The notes: generated by a model not told the origin, from the letters alone. DNA of 64,000 nucleotides from Saccharina japonica (GCA_008828725.1 MEHQ01003403.1:558001-622000), one strand, 5' to 3'; positions 42,701 to 54,814 are shown, counted from the first letter of the stretch. Made by a program: numbers and translations.

Positions 42701-45700
42701 TGACTTCGGGGGTATGGACAAGCGCCATCTTCCGTTCCGAGAGATCGAGCCCGAGGAGGGGAACGTGGTGGTGTCGATAAGCTACTCCGGCACCGGACAC
42801 GCCTTTCTTGTATGCACCGCCGGGAGCCAGCCGAAGGTGGGCGCTCGCTGGGTTGCTGCTGTGCAACTCACTGAACTGTGTGGTGCGATGAGGTGTCCAG
42901 CTGTGCACTGTGTGACGCGATGGGGTGTCCAGCTGTGCACTGCTGTATGATGCGATGAGGTGTCCAGTTGTGCACTGCTGTATGATGCGATGTTGGTGTC
43001 CAGCTGTGTAACTGTGTGGTGCGATGTGGTGCCCGCAGATGGGGGCAACCGCGGTCCCAGTCTTGTCCGCTTGAACTGCCTTTGCCGGATCGCGTGCCTT
43101 GCTCAATATAGTATGCCCTATCCAAAATTCAAAACGATGTACAGTATATACGTCATCTGGTTTTGGCGCGTGATTTCTTCTCCTCGAGTGTAGTGTGAAC
43201 AGTGAGCATTGACTGCAACAGGGTTCAGCTCTGGTGAGGTGGACGAGAGAGCCACCGAGGGAGCGCAGGTGTAACTGAATCGTGCACCGCGTGGCTTGCC
43301 CCGTTCCCTTAACCCCTTTTCAATTCGACCCCGTTTCGGTGAAAAATTAGTTGGAATGGTCGCTTTTACAATTCGACCAGTATTAGCAGTTAAAACGTTA
43401 AAAGCGGTTTCGTAATGAGTGAGGCCTTCTTTCTTCTCGACGGTGGCGCGGTTTCGGATTCGTGTCGCTCACTTTTTTCATCTGCAGTTGTCCGTCTCGC
43501 AGACTGAACATCATCTATGCTACTGACCAATAGACTCCATCGCCACCCACTCCGCCAGGTAAGTTCGTACGATACGTTGCGGAACGCACGTCGCGGAACA
43601 CACGTCGCCCCCCCCCCTCTACTATTCCGTGTGTTAATTTTTTCTCCGTATGACGTTTTTTTGTATCGCCCGGTGCAGGTTTATGACCGAGATGGAAACC
43701 AGATCGCCCACTTCGTCAAGGGAGACCCTTACCTCAAGGTGAAACGCGACTGTTCCTGAGATTTTCGACACTTGACACGATGGAGCAGCGCGGATCATCG
43801 AGTGGATTTCCGTTTTATTTTCCCGCAACTCCTAGCAAACTAAAAGCGCAAGTTCTCAGGCAGTGATGGCTCTCAATGTGGCTGGCTATCATACTGAGCG
43901 GTCGGCGTTTTAAGTTTGTCGCTTGCAGGTGTTCCACTCATTTAGTATGTTTCGTGGGGGTGCAGGCAGCACCATTCGCAGGCGAAACCATTCGCCGCCC
44001 ATGCGGCCGGTCCACCGACGATCCCCCCTAGCTCTATGGTCTAACCCTGGCTGTCGAATCGCCTTGGTGGTTGCCTTGTTGACTATGCTCCACGTCGTTG
44101 TCTTTCGTCAGAACATGGCGAGTACGAAGGGCCACATCACGTGCGTCACGGGGGGCGACTGGCACCCTACCAAACGGACCGAAATGCTGACTTGCTCAGT
44201 GGACGGTTCGGTGAGGATTTGGAACCTGAACGGAAAGAAGAGCTTCGACAATCTAATCTGCCAGACGGTGAGGAACTGAAACTGAAACAACACACCGGAC
44301 TTGCTCTCGATTGCCTTGCCTTGCCTTGTCTTGCCTTGTCTTGCCTCGTCTTGCCTTGCCTTGCCTCGCCTTGCCTTGCCTTGCCTTGCCTCGCCTCGCC
44401 TTGCCTTGCCTTGCCTTGCCTTTTCTTTTCTTTTTAGTCGTAGTAATGGCGCAATAGGGTTTGTACCGATGTCGGGGGCATCGACGTTTTGGGGATAAAA
44501 CTACTTGAAATTATAATCGAACGTGCTTTGCAGTGGTACAGCAAAATGACTCGGACTCGCACTATTACGGGGGAACATATCCTGTACCAATAATAGTACT
44601 ACAGGTAGTAATCATAACCAAATACCGTGTGTAAGCGTAAGGGGATACCTGTGGTTTTTGGGTCCATCGGGGGTTCTGATTTTACTATGTTGCTACAATA
44701 GCCCACCCGGAATACCGCAAGAATGGTCCCACTATAATTCCAAGTACTTCGCTCCCAAACGTAAAAGGCGTTGAAAATTTACCGGTACGAGTAGTTGGGC
44801 ACTCTTTTTAGGCTGCTGCATAAGAGCGTGTGCTAGCTTGTCACTGGTAACCATTCTTTTTTTGTTGGGGCTCGTAGAAAATGTAAGCGCCCACCTCCGT
44901 TATTGACGATGACGATGATGAGGATGATGATGATGACGATGACCTTATCACACGAGTAGTTTTTTCCCTGAAATCTAGCCGGTGGTCACTAAAGTAGGCT
45001 GAAGAAGTACAATACTTGTGCGCACCTACGACAGATAAGATAGATCATTCGCACTACATGAGGTTCGTAGCTCTTCCAGGGCAGAGAGACCTCCAATCTG
45101 TATGGTCTAGCTGGCATTGCCGGGTGGGGGAGCTATACAGTATATCTGCATGATCTAGGACATGAGGTCTTGGTTGGATCTGTACTATACAGATCCTGCA
45201 CAGTACCTCATAACGGCAGGTTAGGATCTACATGATCTACATGATCTATCTGTAGATAATCTGTCCGAGAAGTTCTTTGACTTGCGTGTGCTGACCGTGT
45301 GTGGTGCTACTCAGGTGATCAAGCTGAGGTCGGCCCGAGCGCTGAAGCTGGGGTGCACTACCGCTGTCTATCACCACGAAGGGAAACGGGTAGCCGCCGG
45401 AGGGGAGGACGGTTCGCTGCACCTCATCCAGCTGGACCGGCCTCACGTTAAGCACGATGTCGTTCGCGAGGCACACCCGGTGAGTGCCCTTTTTTTTCCC
45501 GGAACCTTCTATCCTTCTATCTTCTGCGTGGTTCTCTGTTAATGTTTTTGGTGTGCTGTCTGTACACGATGCGTTTACACGGTTGTTACTGTTTTGGTGG
45601 ATACGAAGTGCGAATATACACGCGATTACTGTTGTTTTGTTTACACGCGGTTGTTGCTGTTTTGATGGAGGCTTGCTGAGTAAACAATAAAGTAGACCGC

Positions 45701-48700
45701 CGTGAACCACGCACCCTGAGCGAAGCTGTGCATTGGCATGGAGCATGAGCATAGTAGATACTATGTACTGTAGTATACGAGTTGCTACAGTAGTATTAGA
45801 TCCATGTGTGTGAACCTACGAGTACTGTACAGTAATTATGTGCCAGTTTGACTTATTTTGGAGACAATTATTACTCCATACGGTGTATACCAAGTACACC
45901 AATCAACCTCTACATGCGAGGGAGGCGATACATAGGGCTTCATGACATTGGGTTTAAAATCTTTCGTTCGGCGTATTTTTGTGAGCAGAAGGTCGGGGCT
46001 GGAAAGTACAAGGTGCTCATGATCTATCGCTGATCATCGTTGGTCACGTTTGCTCGGGCTAACAAAAGAAAATCAATGTTTTCGGGTAGCGTTCTGAGCG
46101 AGCGAAAGCCGTTCAATCCATATGTTTGCTCAAATAGTCTCATTAACGCAGTGCGTTTTGCGGTGGCCACGACCTTGTCTAGTTGTTTTCGTTTACAGCA
46201 GTCATGTTTTGTTTTGTTTTTCGCGTGTATAACCGCACGGCTGGTAGGCCTGTCGGTATCTATGATCTATGATAATGTGGTAAACGAGGGTTCTGGGGCT
46301 CCTCATTTCAATAGCTCTATAGTACTATTATTATTAGTACTAATATGAAGTCACCCAAAAACTGACCTTGATACTTAAAAGTGCAACCCGATGGGTTAGA
46401 TAGATAACGAGTAACATGTAAAACACATACGTACGGTGTTCCAACGATACGACGTGCCTTATAGGGGATACGCCTTATTCGGTAGAGATCCTCGGTTTAA
46501 GGAGCCCCGGCAGTCATAAATATTGCCTTGTAAGGAAAAAAATGTTAGCCCTATCGTTGCGCGTGTCTTGAGTAGTAGAAGTGACGCGTGCTATGTACGA
46601 TGGAGGTAGCACTTTTTGGCTGATTTTTTTTCTGAACGATAATGATGCTCCTTAACCCAAAACCGTCGGAATTTCAGTTTTGTGTTACAGTATTGTTCAT
46701 TATATACTTTTACCACGGTATTGCTCATTGGGTAGCACTTTTAGTTTCCTCCCAAATCAGTTTTTGGGTGAGGTACAGAGCTCCTTAATAAGTGACCACC
46801 CTCAGAAGGCAGAAACATGGTGCATCACCTCTACCTTAAGATACCATGCGCCCAGTAGTAGTAATGCCGTGCTAAGAGTCAGTCTTTTGCGTCCGCGTTG
46901 TGCGTGGTGTGGGTTCTGCAGGGGTGCTGGTTGACGTCGGTGTCGTTCAACGACGACGGCCACCTGTTGGCGACGAGAGCCATGGACGACACGGTGAAGC
47001 TGTGGGACATTCGGAAGCTGGGGGGTGGGGTGGTCAAAACGTTTGCGGACGTACCCACGCACCTGGTGAGTTAACACACTGCACACACACATTTATTAAT
47101 AGTTACTGCACGCACGTTTTTCGGGATACATTAGTTGGAATTTGCGCGGGATATTTTTGCAGTACAAATAGCGTTAAGGGTAAGCTCGAATTTTTAACGG
47201 CGAAGTGATGGTGATTCTCCTCTTGTTCGTTTTAGTATCTCTTCTTGTTCGTTTGAGTACCTCTTCGTGTTCGTTTGTGATACATCCTACTGTAGCATTT
47301 CGGTTTTCATGTCGACCGTTCATAAGGGGCGCTCTCCCGACTGCCGCGCGTTCGACAAAAAGCCATGTGTACGGACAGCGTTTAGGGTCAACATGGTCTG
47401 GGCTTTATGAGTGTTGTTACTGCAATAGCACACCAACCTCCCTTCGTCAACTTTTTCGCTGCAAGTCCTCGGGGCGCACTGTGTCGTGGGGCGGTAGCAA
47501 TCAGAACCCATGATGAACAAAAACTAAACACATATGTTCGAGTATTGGCGCATGCTACGGTAGACGTTCATCATATTTTTTCTGAGCGTGGTCACTTGAG
47601 GAGCTCTATACCTCGACCAAAAACTAATTTTGGACAAGAATAAAAAGAGCTACCCGATGAACACCCCCCCTGGCTAAAGTATAAAATAAACAATATGGCA
47701 AGACAACAATGAAAGACCGACGAATTTGGGTGGTTAAGGGCCCGAATTAACGAGTATAAAATAATTTCAATTTGGAAAAAATAAAATTCAAATTCGCTTT
47801 TCATTGGTCAGAACCCGCACCACCACCCAATATTATACCCCAAGATCCTAATATTTGGTGCTGGTGCGTGTGTTGACCAATGAAAAGCGGATTTGAATTT
47901 TTTTTTTTCCAAATTGATTTTTTTCTTCTTCGTTAAAACGGGCCCTAAGGAGCCCCGTCTTGCAGAAACAAAATCAGCCAAAACGTGCTACCTCTATCGT
48001 GTCACGTTTCTAATATTCCTCTATTTTTTGTCACCACATTTGGTTCTGAGTTAGTGCTGTATGTTTATATGCTGTATGTTGATATGTATGTCCCCCGGTA
48101 ATGCACAGCAGTGTACATGCTGTTACTGGTCATGCACCCCGTTGCACGCGCGATCGAAGCTTACCGCGCAGCTTGGCAAATATGAGTTTGGACGGAATTT
48201 TCGATTTATCTCTCAGCCGAGGCAGGTTGTCTGTTTTAACTTTTATTATACCGAATGAACGATGCCAGTTGTGCCGCGCGCGTGGTCGTATCGCCTCCCA
48301 ACTCTGATGGGTCCCTCAAAACCTAACGCCGTGGTTGAATGGGGCGTCGCAATACCGTTTCGCTTCGTGATTCCAGGAAACGGCGAACACTTCCTTCAGC
48401 ACCGACGGCCGAGTGCTTGTCTGCGGCACCAATGTCCCCCCCAAGACCAACGCCACCGGTGTTCTCAAGTTCTTCGATGTTTACACTTCCGAGACGTCGC
48501 CGGAGCTAGGTAAGGGGGAGGGAGGTAGTCTGCCTGGGTTTATGCAATCGTGTTTTCGTTACCAACGCGTGCTACGAAAGAGATATAATGTTTTGTCTGT
48601 TTTTTCCTAAATTACGGGGCTCCTTACCTTAACCCATTCAAAACTGAAAAAAAATGTCCCACACTAATTCCAAGTATTTTTTCCCCCAATTCGTGGGACC

Positions 48701-51700
48701 AGTTCTTAAGGGGTTAACCCTAAATCGTCGGAACTTTATTATTGTGCTGCGATATTTTTCATTTTATACTTAGCCCATGGGAATGGTATTGTTCATCGGG
48801 AAGCCCTTCTATTTTCCTCCAAAATCTGTTTTAGGGCGCGTTATAAAGGTCATCAAGTGATCCCCCTCGGAAAAATAACAGAGCACCTCTACCATAGCAT
48901 GCGTCCACCATGCGATGGTTAGAGTCGACTTGTCTTTTGGGGAGTGCTGCTGCTGCTGCTGCTGTTATTGTTGTTCTCGCACTATTGCGGGGGGCCACAG
49001 CAGTACTCAGGAATAAATATGGGCTTGTAACGTTCGGGTCTTGTACACTCTTTGGTTAAACTTGCACGCACTTGCAATGCTACTTGCATGCTACTTGCAT
49101 TCCACTTGCAGCATTGCACGCAACTTGCATGCACTTCCATGTAAGCTTGCAGCAATTGCTTGCAAGCTTGCGTGCAACCGCCAAAAGTAGTTATAAAGTG
49201 TAGGAAATATATGATTGTTGGGCGGTGGCCCCAGTTACCGATATGTTTTGCTGGACTGGCGTTATCATCGCTGGTGTTTTCTTCGCCTTGACAACCCAGT
49301 TGAATCGACACAAGAAAGTCGTAATTGCCTGTGAAAGTGTGGCGAGCTTATCCCTTTTATCACTACATTCATCAACTTACTTGGAATTAGAGTACGATAT
49401 GATCTGCTCATTTGCAGTGGTAATTTTACTTATTTTTTCTTATCCGCAGGACGATTTAAATAGTAGCATCGACGTCAGGGCGATTGGTGGTCCGCGATTG
49501 CAACCTATCAGATACCAGAGGGGACACAAATGCAGTCAAGGCGTTTGGCGGTATCATGCAATACACGATCAAATGCTCCTCTTCTTATGGGTATTTGAGT
49601 AGTTGAGACGCGCGCTACGATAGTGTTAGCACTTTTTGGCTGAAATGGTTTCCGAATGATCGCGCTCCTTATTAAAACCCAAAATCGGCGGACTTTCATT
49701 CTTGTGTTGCAATATTTCCCATTGTATTCTTAGGCCGTGGTATCGTTCATAATCCGGTACGAGTACGAGTAGCACACTTTCATTTTCCTCCAAAAACAGT
49801 TTTTGGGTGAGTTATAGAGCTCCTTAATAAGTGACCACCCTCAGAAGGCAGAAAAATCATGGTGATGCACCTCTATCGTAGCAAGCACCTAGACCGAATC
49901 GCGACATGCGCGTGCGAGTCTCTATAGCCGAATGGGTGTGTGCTACGCATATACAGTACGGGTACGAGCTCTTCATTCGTATGAGGTTCCTCTCTCGGGG
50001 AGCTCCATACCTCGCCCGATTTTGAATGAATGTTGGCGGTTCACCCCATCACCAATGCCATTTTATGTTATTTTCTTCCCATTTATTTTCTTGACCCTTC
50101 TTTTTTCTCTCTCCCTCCTATTAGTAGCCGTAATNGCATACTTGGGCCATGGGATTGTCCATCGGGCAGCACTTTTATTTTCCTCCAAAACCTGTTTTGG
50201 GGCGCGGTATAAAGCTCCTCAATAAGTCACCACCCTCAGAAGGCAGAAACATGGCCTGTATGCAGGTGCACCTCTACCGTAGCATGCGTCCACCATGCGA
50301 TGGTTGGAGTCGACTTGTCTTTTGGGGAGTGTTGCTACTGCTGTTATTATTGTTGTTCTCGCACTATTACGGGGGACCACAGCAGTCACTCAGAAACAAA
50401 ATTTGGCTCGTAACGTTAGGGTCTTGAACACTCTTAGGTTAAACTTGCATGCACTTGCAATGCTACTTGCATGCTACTTGCATTCCACTTGCAGCATTGC
50501 ACGCAACTTGCATGCAAGCTTGCAGTAATTGCTTGCAAGCTTGCGTGCAACCGCCAAAAATATTTGGAAAGTGTAGGAAATATATGATTGTTGGGCGGTG
50601 GCCCCAGTTACCGATATGTTTTGCTGGGCTGGCGTTATCATCGCTGGTGCTTTCTTCGCCTTGACAACCCAGTTGGATCGACACAAGGACATAATTGCCT
50701 ACGGAAGAGTGCTGAGCATATCCTTTTTATAACTACATTCATCAACTTACTTGGGATTAGAGTACCATATTATTTGCAGTGGTAAAATTGTGCATTTTTT
50801 CCCATCCGCCGGGCGACTGAAACAGCATGAAAAGTCAGGGCGTTTGGTGGTCCGCGATTGCAACCTATCAGGTACCGGAGGGAACGTAAATGCAGTCAAG
50901 GCGTTTGGCGGTATCATACAATACATTTTTGAGTGCATCTTCTTCTGGGTATTTCTAGAGCGAATCGCGACATGCGCTTGCGAGAATATAGCCGAATGGG
51001 CGTGTGCTACGTATGTACAATACGGGTAGCTCATATTTTTTCTAAGGCCCCTCGCTCGGGGAGCTCCATACCTCGCCCGATTTTGAATGAATATGTGCGG
51101 TTCACCCCATCACCAATGCCATTTTATGTTATTTTCTTCCCATTTATTTTCTTGACCCTTCTTTTTTCTCTCTCCCTCCTATTAGTAGCCGTAACTCAAC
51201 CCGGGGTCACGTAGCAGTTTCTCCTCCCCCCTATACCCACTACAGTTAGGCCAACGAATAATATCATAAAACACAACTGGGATTCCAAGGATAAGGCATG
51301 CCTTTTAATGCGTATGCCTTACTGGGTGATTCCTCAACCAAACATGCCCTTATCGTGGGACGGCTCAATTATGTCGCAGGTCACCATTACGAGGGAACAT
51401 ACTAACCTGAACCAATTGTGGTAGGTAAACAGAGGGGGATATTGTTTTTTTCAGTGGGTCCATCGTGGGTTCTGATCACTACTTACTACATTAGCCCCCC
51501 CGTATTAGACGGTACTACGGTACAGTGCAGTACAGTACAGTACATGGCGGTGCAAGAGGGCACGGTACGGTAGGATGTAGAATGTGCCCGACGCCGAAAG
51601 TACGAACACGTTCCTTGGCGTTCTCCATACATCGAAAACACGTTGCTCTTCGCGTTGATCACTGCTTACTTCATTAGCCCCCCCGGATAGACGGTACTAC

Positions 51701-54700
51701 AGTACAGTACAGTACATGGCGGTGCAAGAGGGCACGGTACGGTAGGATGTAGAATGTGCCTGTCGCCAAAAGCACGAACACGTGCCTTGGCGTTCTTCAC
51801 GCATCGAAAACACGTTGTTCTTCGCGTTGCTCATTCACACCCGGTCGGTCTTGTCGCAGAGGTGAACGCAGCGCCCGATGCCAGCGTGGGTCGGGTGGTG
51901 TGGCACCCCCAGACCAACCAGATCATCTGCAGCACGTCGGCGGGGGGGGTTCGTGTCATGTACGACCCGGCCATCAGCGACAAGGGGGCGATGCTATCGG
52001 CGGGGAGGTCGCACAGCCGGCTCAACACCAACATGTTCCTTCCCAAGCATGCGGTACGGTTTGTTTCTGTTCGGTTCTGTTGGGTTCGGTTCGGTTCGCT
52101 TTACGGCACGATTTGGTGAACATCGTTGTGCCACTCGTTTCGGTAATATAAGAACCGTTTCATATTCATATTTCGGGGTGAACGCTAACGCAAGGGCCAT
52201 TTTGTATTCATATTAATGGGTGAACGCTGCTTAAATTTCCGGACAAAGTGGTATGTGAGATGTCTTCATAGGATGGACAGAACGTACGAGCAGAAGTCTG
52301 TGATTGCCCCCCCCCCTCTTTTAGTCCGCCTCACTAGCGGTGCTTAGTAGGATGCAGCTCACCTTGAATGCGACTCGTCCGACATTCAGGGTGCTTCACG
52401 ATCGGTGCAAGCAATGTCTGCCTAGTCGTTGAAAACCCGAGGTGCTCTGTCCCGACATTGTAGGGGTGGGAGGGTCTATGGTCATACGACTACGGCCATG
52501 CATGGCATGAGTACACCCTTCTAATAGGCGTACGTGTTCGCTTTGGGACACTCGCGTGTACCGGTATGATGCTTTGCTGTTATTTTGTGATGATGTACGA
52601 AGTATGTCCTGTGGTCACACCCTCGAAGGGCGTTGCTGCGATGGTAGTTTTTTTCTCGAGCGCTTTACTGTACGAGTATTGTAGCACCAGGCAGGCAGTC
52701 AACCTCGCGTGTCCTATGTTGGGGGATGCGATACCCTCTTGGCACTACTGCGTGCCGCCTCTGACGTGCAACATCTAACACATCGGACAGATCAGATAGA
52801 TCATGATCTACTATAGATGATCTAGGTCCTGACCTGCCTTTGTGAAATGTTGTGCAGGATTTGGATAGTACATATCCAACCCAGAAAACATGTGCTACGG
52901 TAGATCATGCGGATTATACGGCTCCCACCCGGCAACATGAGCTAGATCATACAGATCATAGACCATACAGATCATACAAGATCGGGAATATATATGCTTG
53001 GAAGATCTAGAGCATGAAGTGGGAATGATCTATATGATATGTCCGAGATGTGCAACATTTTGGGGGCTTATCCCACTTTTACCCTGCCAAATCCCGTTCG
53101 GTTACGTACACCAAAGGCTCGGTGTTGACCTCTGCATCACATGGTTCGTGTTTTAGAACTCCACCCACTTTTTTGAGGACATAATCACTTGTAATCGACT
53201 ATTAATATGATAAATTTTTGCAGCATCTAGTAAGAAGTTTTGACATGCGTAGCCCCTCGACCCTTCTTTATGTCTTCGTCTGGTGCTTGTTGTTGATGCG
53301 CTGGCCCTGGTGCAATAGGTGGGTGAGGTGTACGCGCCACACGCCCTCCCCATGTACCGCGAGGAGCAGAACTCTAAGAAGAGGAAGGAGAGGAGTGACA
53401 GGAAGGACCCCGTCCGAAGCAAGAAGCCGGACCCTCCGGTAAGTATCATGGGGCTGTTGGCTGTTGGCTTACTAGACGCCGCCGACTAGCTATTAGTTGG
53501 CTAAGTTTTACAGCTGCAGCTAGTTGCGTGCGGTAATTTGCTGTATCATATCCAACTGGCGCGTGTTGTGACTCGAAAGGGCGTGTGTTTTGTTGATTGA
53601 AAACACCAAAATAGCCACATAGTCAGTTAGTTGGCTTCCCTCACCAACCAACTTATCCAACTAATAGTATGTACCAGGTACCGAACAAAGCTGTAGGGAG
53701 CTATTCATAGACTCAATTACGTGGCACCGCGCACGAGTGCGAGGGCATCACTTGGCATCCCTACGTCTCCATGGCGTAACCAAGCGTATCGCCTTCATGC
53801 CCCAGGCCTACCCACTCCTTTATCGTCAGCAGGGTTTGACCTCATGCGACCTGCAACCAAAATGCACCCCGATCGCTAATCTTTGTATTGTAATGCGTTT
53901 GGCCAATCTGGCACGCCCCGTTTCTCCTGCGCTACGTACAGATGCCCGGCCGCGGCGTGCAGGGGCGAATCAGCTCGTCCAACAACTTCCACCAGTACGT
54001 GCTCAAGGAGCACCTCGTCTCCCAGAAGAACTTGCTGCACGAGGTGAGAACAGCCCGATGGTCGTTTTTGATGGTCGTTTTCGGTCGTCATTTTCGATGG
54101 TCGTTTTCGGTCGTCATTTTCGATGGTCGTTTTCGGTCGTCATTTTCGATGGTCGTTTTCGATTGTCGTTTTCGATTGTCCTTTTCTATCATCATAGTCG
54201 CTCCGAATGCGGGGGTGGGGTACTTCTGCGCGCGCTTAATGCCTTCGGGGCGCGGCTACTCTGCTCTGCAGACGGGAAAAACCACCGTAGAGGAGATAGG
54301 GCATACTTGAATAGCTCTCGCTAGGTAGGAACTTGCACCGGTGGATATGGATATTCATAATTATACTGTCGGCAACTATATGCGTTGGTGGAAGGCAGTG
54401 AAAATCGTTTTTCACCGGAGGTTTTGATCGGACAGCGCGAATCTCCGGCTTCACATGTTGTATTATACCTGGTAGGATCTCCGGTTCCGCCCAGCTAAAA
54501 ACGGGCCCTTGCATTGTTTTTAGGCAGCAGTGCTACAGTAATTAGCCACTCGTTTCGTTGGTGACATTGGTGAATTTCGAGCCCGCACGCCTCTTTATCG
54601 TTGCCTCCGTATCGATCGCTGTATGATATCTGTGTGCGTGCAGGACCCGCGGGAGGAGCTCCTCAAGTACGACGAGGAGACGAAGAAGGACAAGGAGTTC

Positions 54701-54814
54701 TTGGGGTCGGCGTACGAGCAGTCGCAGCCCAAGGGGGGCGGCATGTTCCACCGTACGCTGGAGGAGGAAGAGGAAGACTTCAAGGATGCGCAGAGAAAGC
54801 TCTTGGATACGTGA
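39781..54814 (+). CDS. WDR70: FHA domain-WDR70 fusion protein (12 exons)
   Basis: Exons I infer: 39781-40142, 40596-41625, 42690-42836, 43679-43738, 44112-44267, 45315-45479, 46922-47065, 48377-48509, 51860-52053, 53319-53438, 53942-54043, 54644-54814. All borders are GT-AG, all phases agree, and the product is 927 aa. Residues 1-135 form an FHA (phosphothreonine-binding) domain: LGRN, SRRH, the DLGSTHGTYVNG turn, and a closing strand completed across the exon 1/2 junction. Residues about 140-430 are low-complexity (Gly/Ala/Pro) and end in a poly-Glu run. From LPVSHEVQLSG (about 430) to about 800 there are WD40 blades, with DDTVKLWDIR in exon 7. The tail (HALPMYRE, DPREELLKYDEE) matches the conserved WDR70 C-terminus. 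WDR70 proteins are nuclear and are linked to CUL4-DDB1 ubiquitin ligase and DNA-damage responses (family knowledge). The ATG at 39781 is the first in frame and immediately precedes the FHA domain. The fusion is seen on the DNA as one phase-consistent reading frame; a transcript would confirm it. Confidence 0.92.
42860..43035. repeat. About 35-bp tandem repeat in FHA-WDR70 intron 3
   Basis: Roughly five units of GTGTCCAGCTGTGCACTGCTG plus GTATGATGCGATGAG, starting about 25 bases after the exon 3 donor. Confidence 0.75.
44310..44425 (+). repeat. (CCTTG)n tract in FHA-WDR70 intron 5
   Basis: About 20 CCTTG/TCTTG/CTCG pentamers starting some 45 bases after the exon 5 donor. A TTTTCTTTTCTTTTTAG just after it looks like an acceptor, but the sequence beyond soon hits a stop. 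Confidence 0.88.
45029..45267 (+). mobile_element. GATC-rich MITE-like element, copy 2 (FHA-WDR70 intron 5)
   Basis: Same orientation and same internal phrases as the copy at 15955. It ends 47 bases before the 3' splice site of FHA-WDR70 exon 6 and so occupies the usual branch-point neighbourhood. Confidence 0.68.
46584..46850. mobile_element. MITE-like element (ACGCRTGCTACG ends), copy 2 (FHA-WDR70 intron 6)
   Basis: Same ends and interior as the copy at 37254, with a more diverged right end (CTCTACCTTAAGATACCATGCG). It finishes about 70 bases before the exon 7 acceptor. Confidence 0.7.
47549..48007. repeat. Diverged inverted-repeat element in FHA-WDR70 intron 7
   Basis: Left GCATGCTACGGTAGACG and right CGTGCTACCTCTATCGTG are related to the ends of the ACGCRTGCTACG family. 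The interior contains a second inverted pair, AATTTGGAAAAAATAAAATTC / GAATTTTTTTTTTTCCAAATT, around 47770-47920. Confidence 0.5.
48565..48904. mobile_element. MITE-like element (ACGCRTGCTACG ends), copy 3 (FHA-WDR70 intron 8)
   Basis: Longer copy with extra sequence after the left end; the right end is CACCTCTACCATAGCATGCGT. It is directly followed by the first of two 0.7-kb duplicated segments. Confidence 0.7.
48895..49607 (+). repeat. 0.7-kb segmental duplication, copy A (FHA-WDR70 intron 8)
   Basis: Matches 50280-50950 at roughly 90 percent with indels. Shared content: CATGCGATGGTT, a (CTG)n tract, (TACTTGCATGC)n-type repeats, and TTGGGCGGTGGCCCCAGTTACC. Copy A has an expanded CTG tract (seven CTG) where copy B has one or two. 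Confidence 0.8.
49608..49887. mobile_element. MITE-like element (ACGCRTGCTACG ends), copy 4 (FHA-WDR70 intron 8)
   Basis: Left end ACGCGCGCTACGATAG, right end CACCTCTATCGTAGCAAGC; interior as in the other copies. Confidence 0.7.
50137..50289. mobile_element. MITE-like element, right half only, copy 5
   Basis: Starts at the single N at 50135 and ends CACCTCTACCGTAGCATGCGT. The missing left half suggests the N marks a contig join. Confidence 0.65.
50280..50950 (+). repeat. 0.7-kb segmental duplication, copy B (FHA-WDR70 intron 8)
   Basis: Second copy of 48895-49607. The sequence right of each copy is also related: 49890-50134 and 50960-51196 share TAGCCGAATGGGTGTGTGCTAC-type and TTTATTTTCTTGACCCTTC phrases. 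Confidence 0.8.
52775..53049 (-). mobile_element. GATC-rich MITE-like element, copy 3 (FHA-WDR70 intron 9)
   Basis: Reverse orientation relative to the copies at 15955 and 45029. The ends pair as ATCGGACAGATCAGATAGATCAT and its imperfect complement. A 9-bp direct repeat GTGCAACAT flanks it (52766-52774 and 53050-53058), as expected for a target duplication of a Mutator-like element. Confidence 0.7.
54056..54185. repeat. 26-bp minisatellite in FHA-WDR70 intron 11
   Basis: About five units of GATGGTCGTTTTCGGTCGTC plus ATTTTC, starting about 12 bases after the exon 11 donor. Confidence 0.85.

Noticed and set aside
44425-44450. TTTTCTTTTCTTTTTAG as an alternative FHA-WDR70 acceptor
   Set aside because: All downstream frames hit a stop soon, and exon 6 at 45315 joins exon 5 perfectly in phase.
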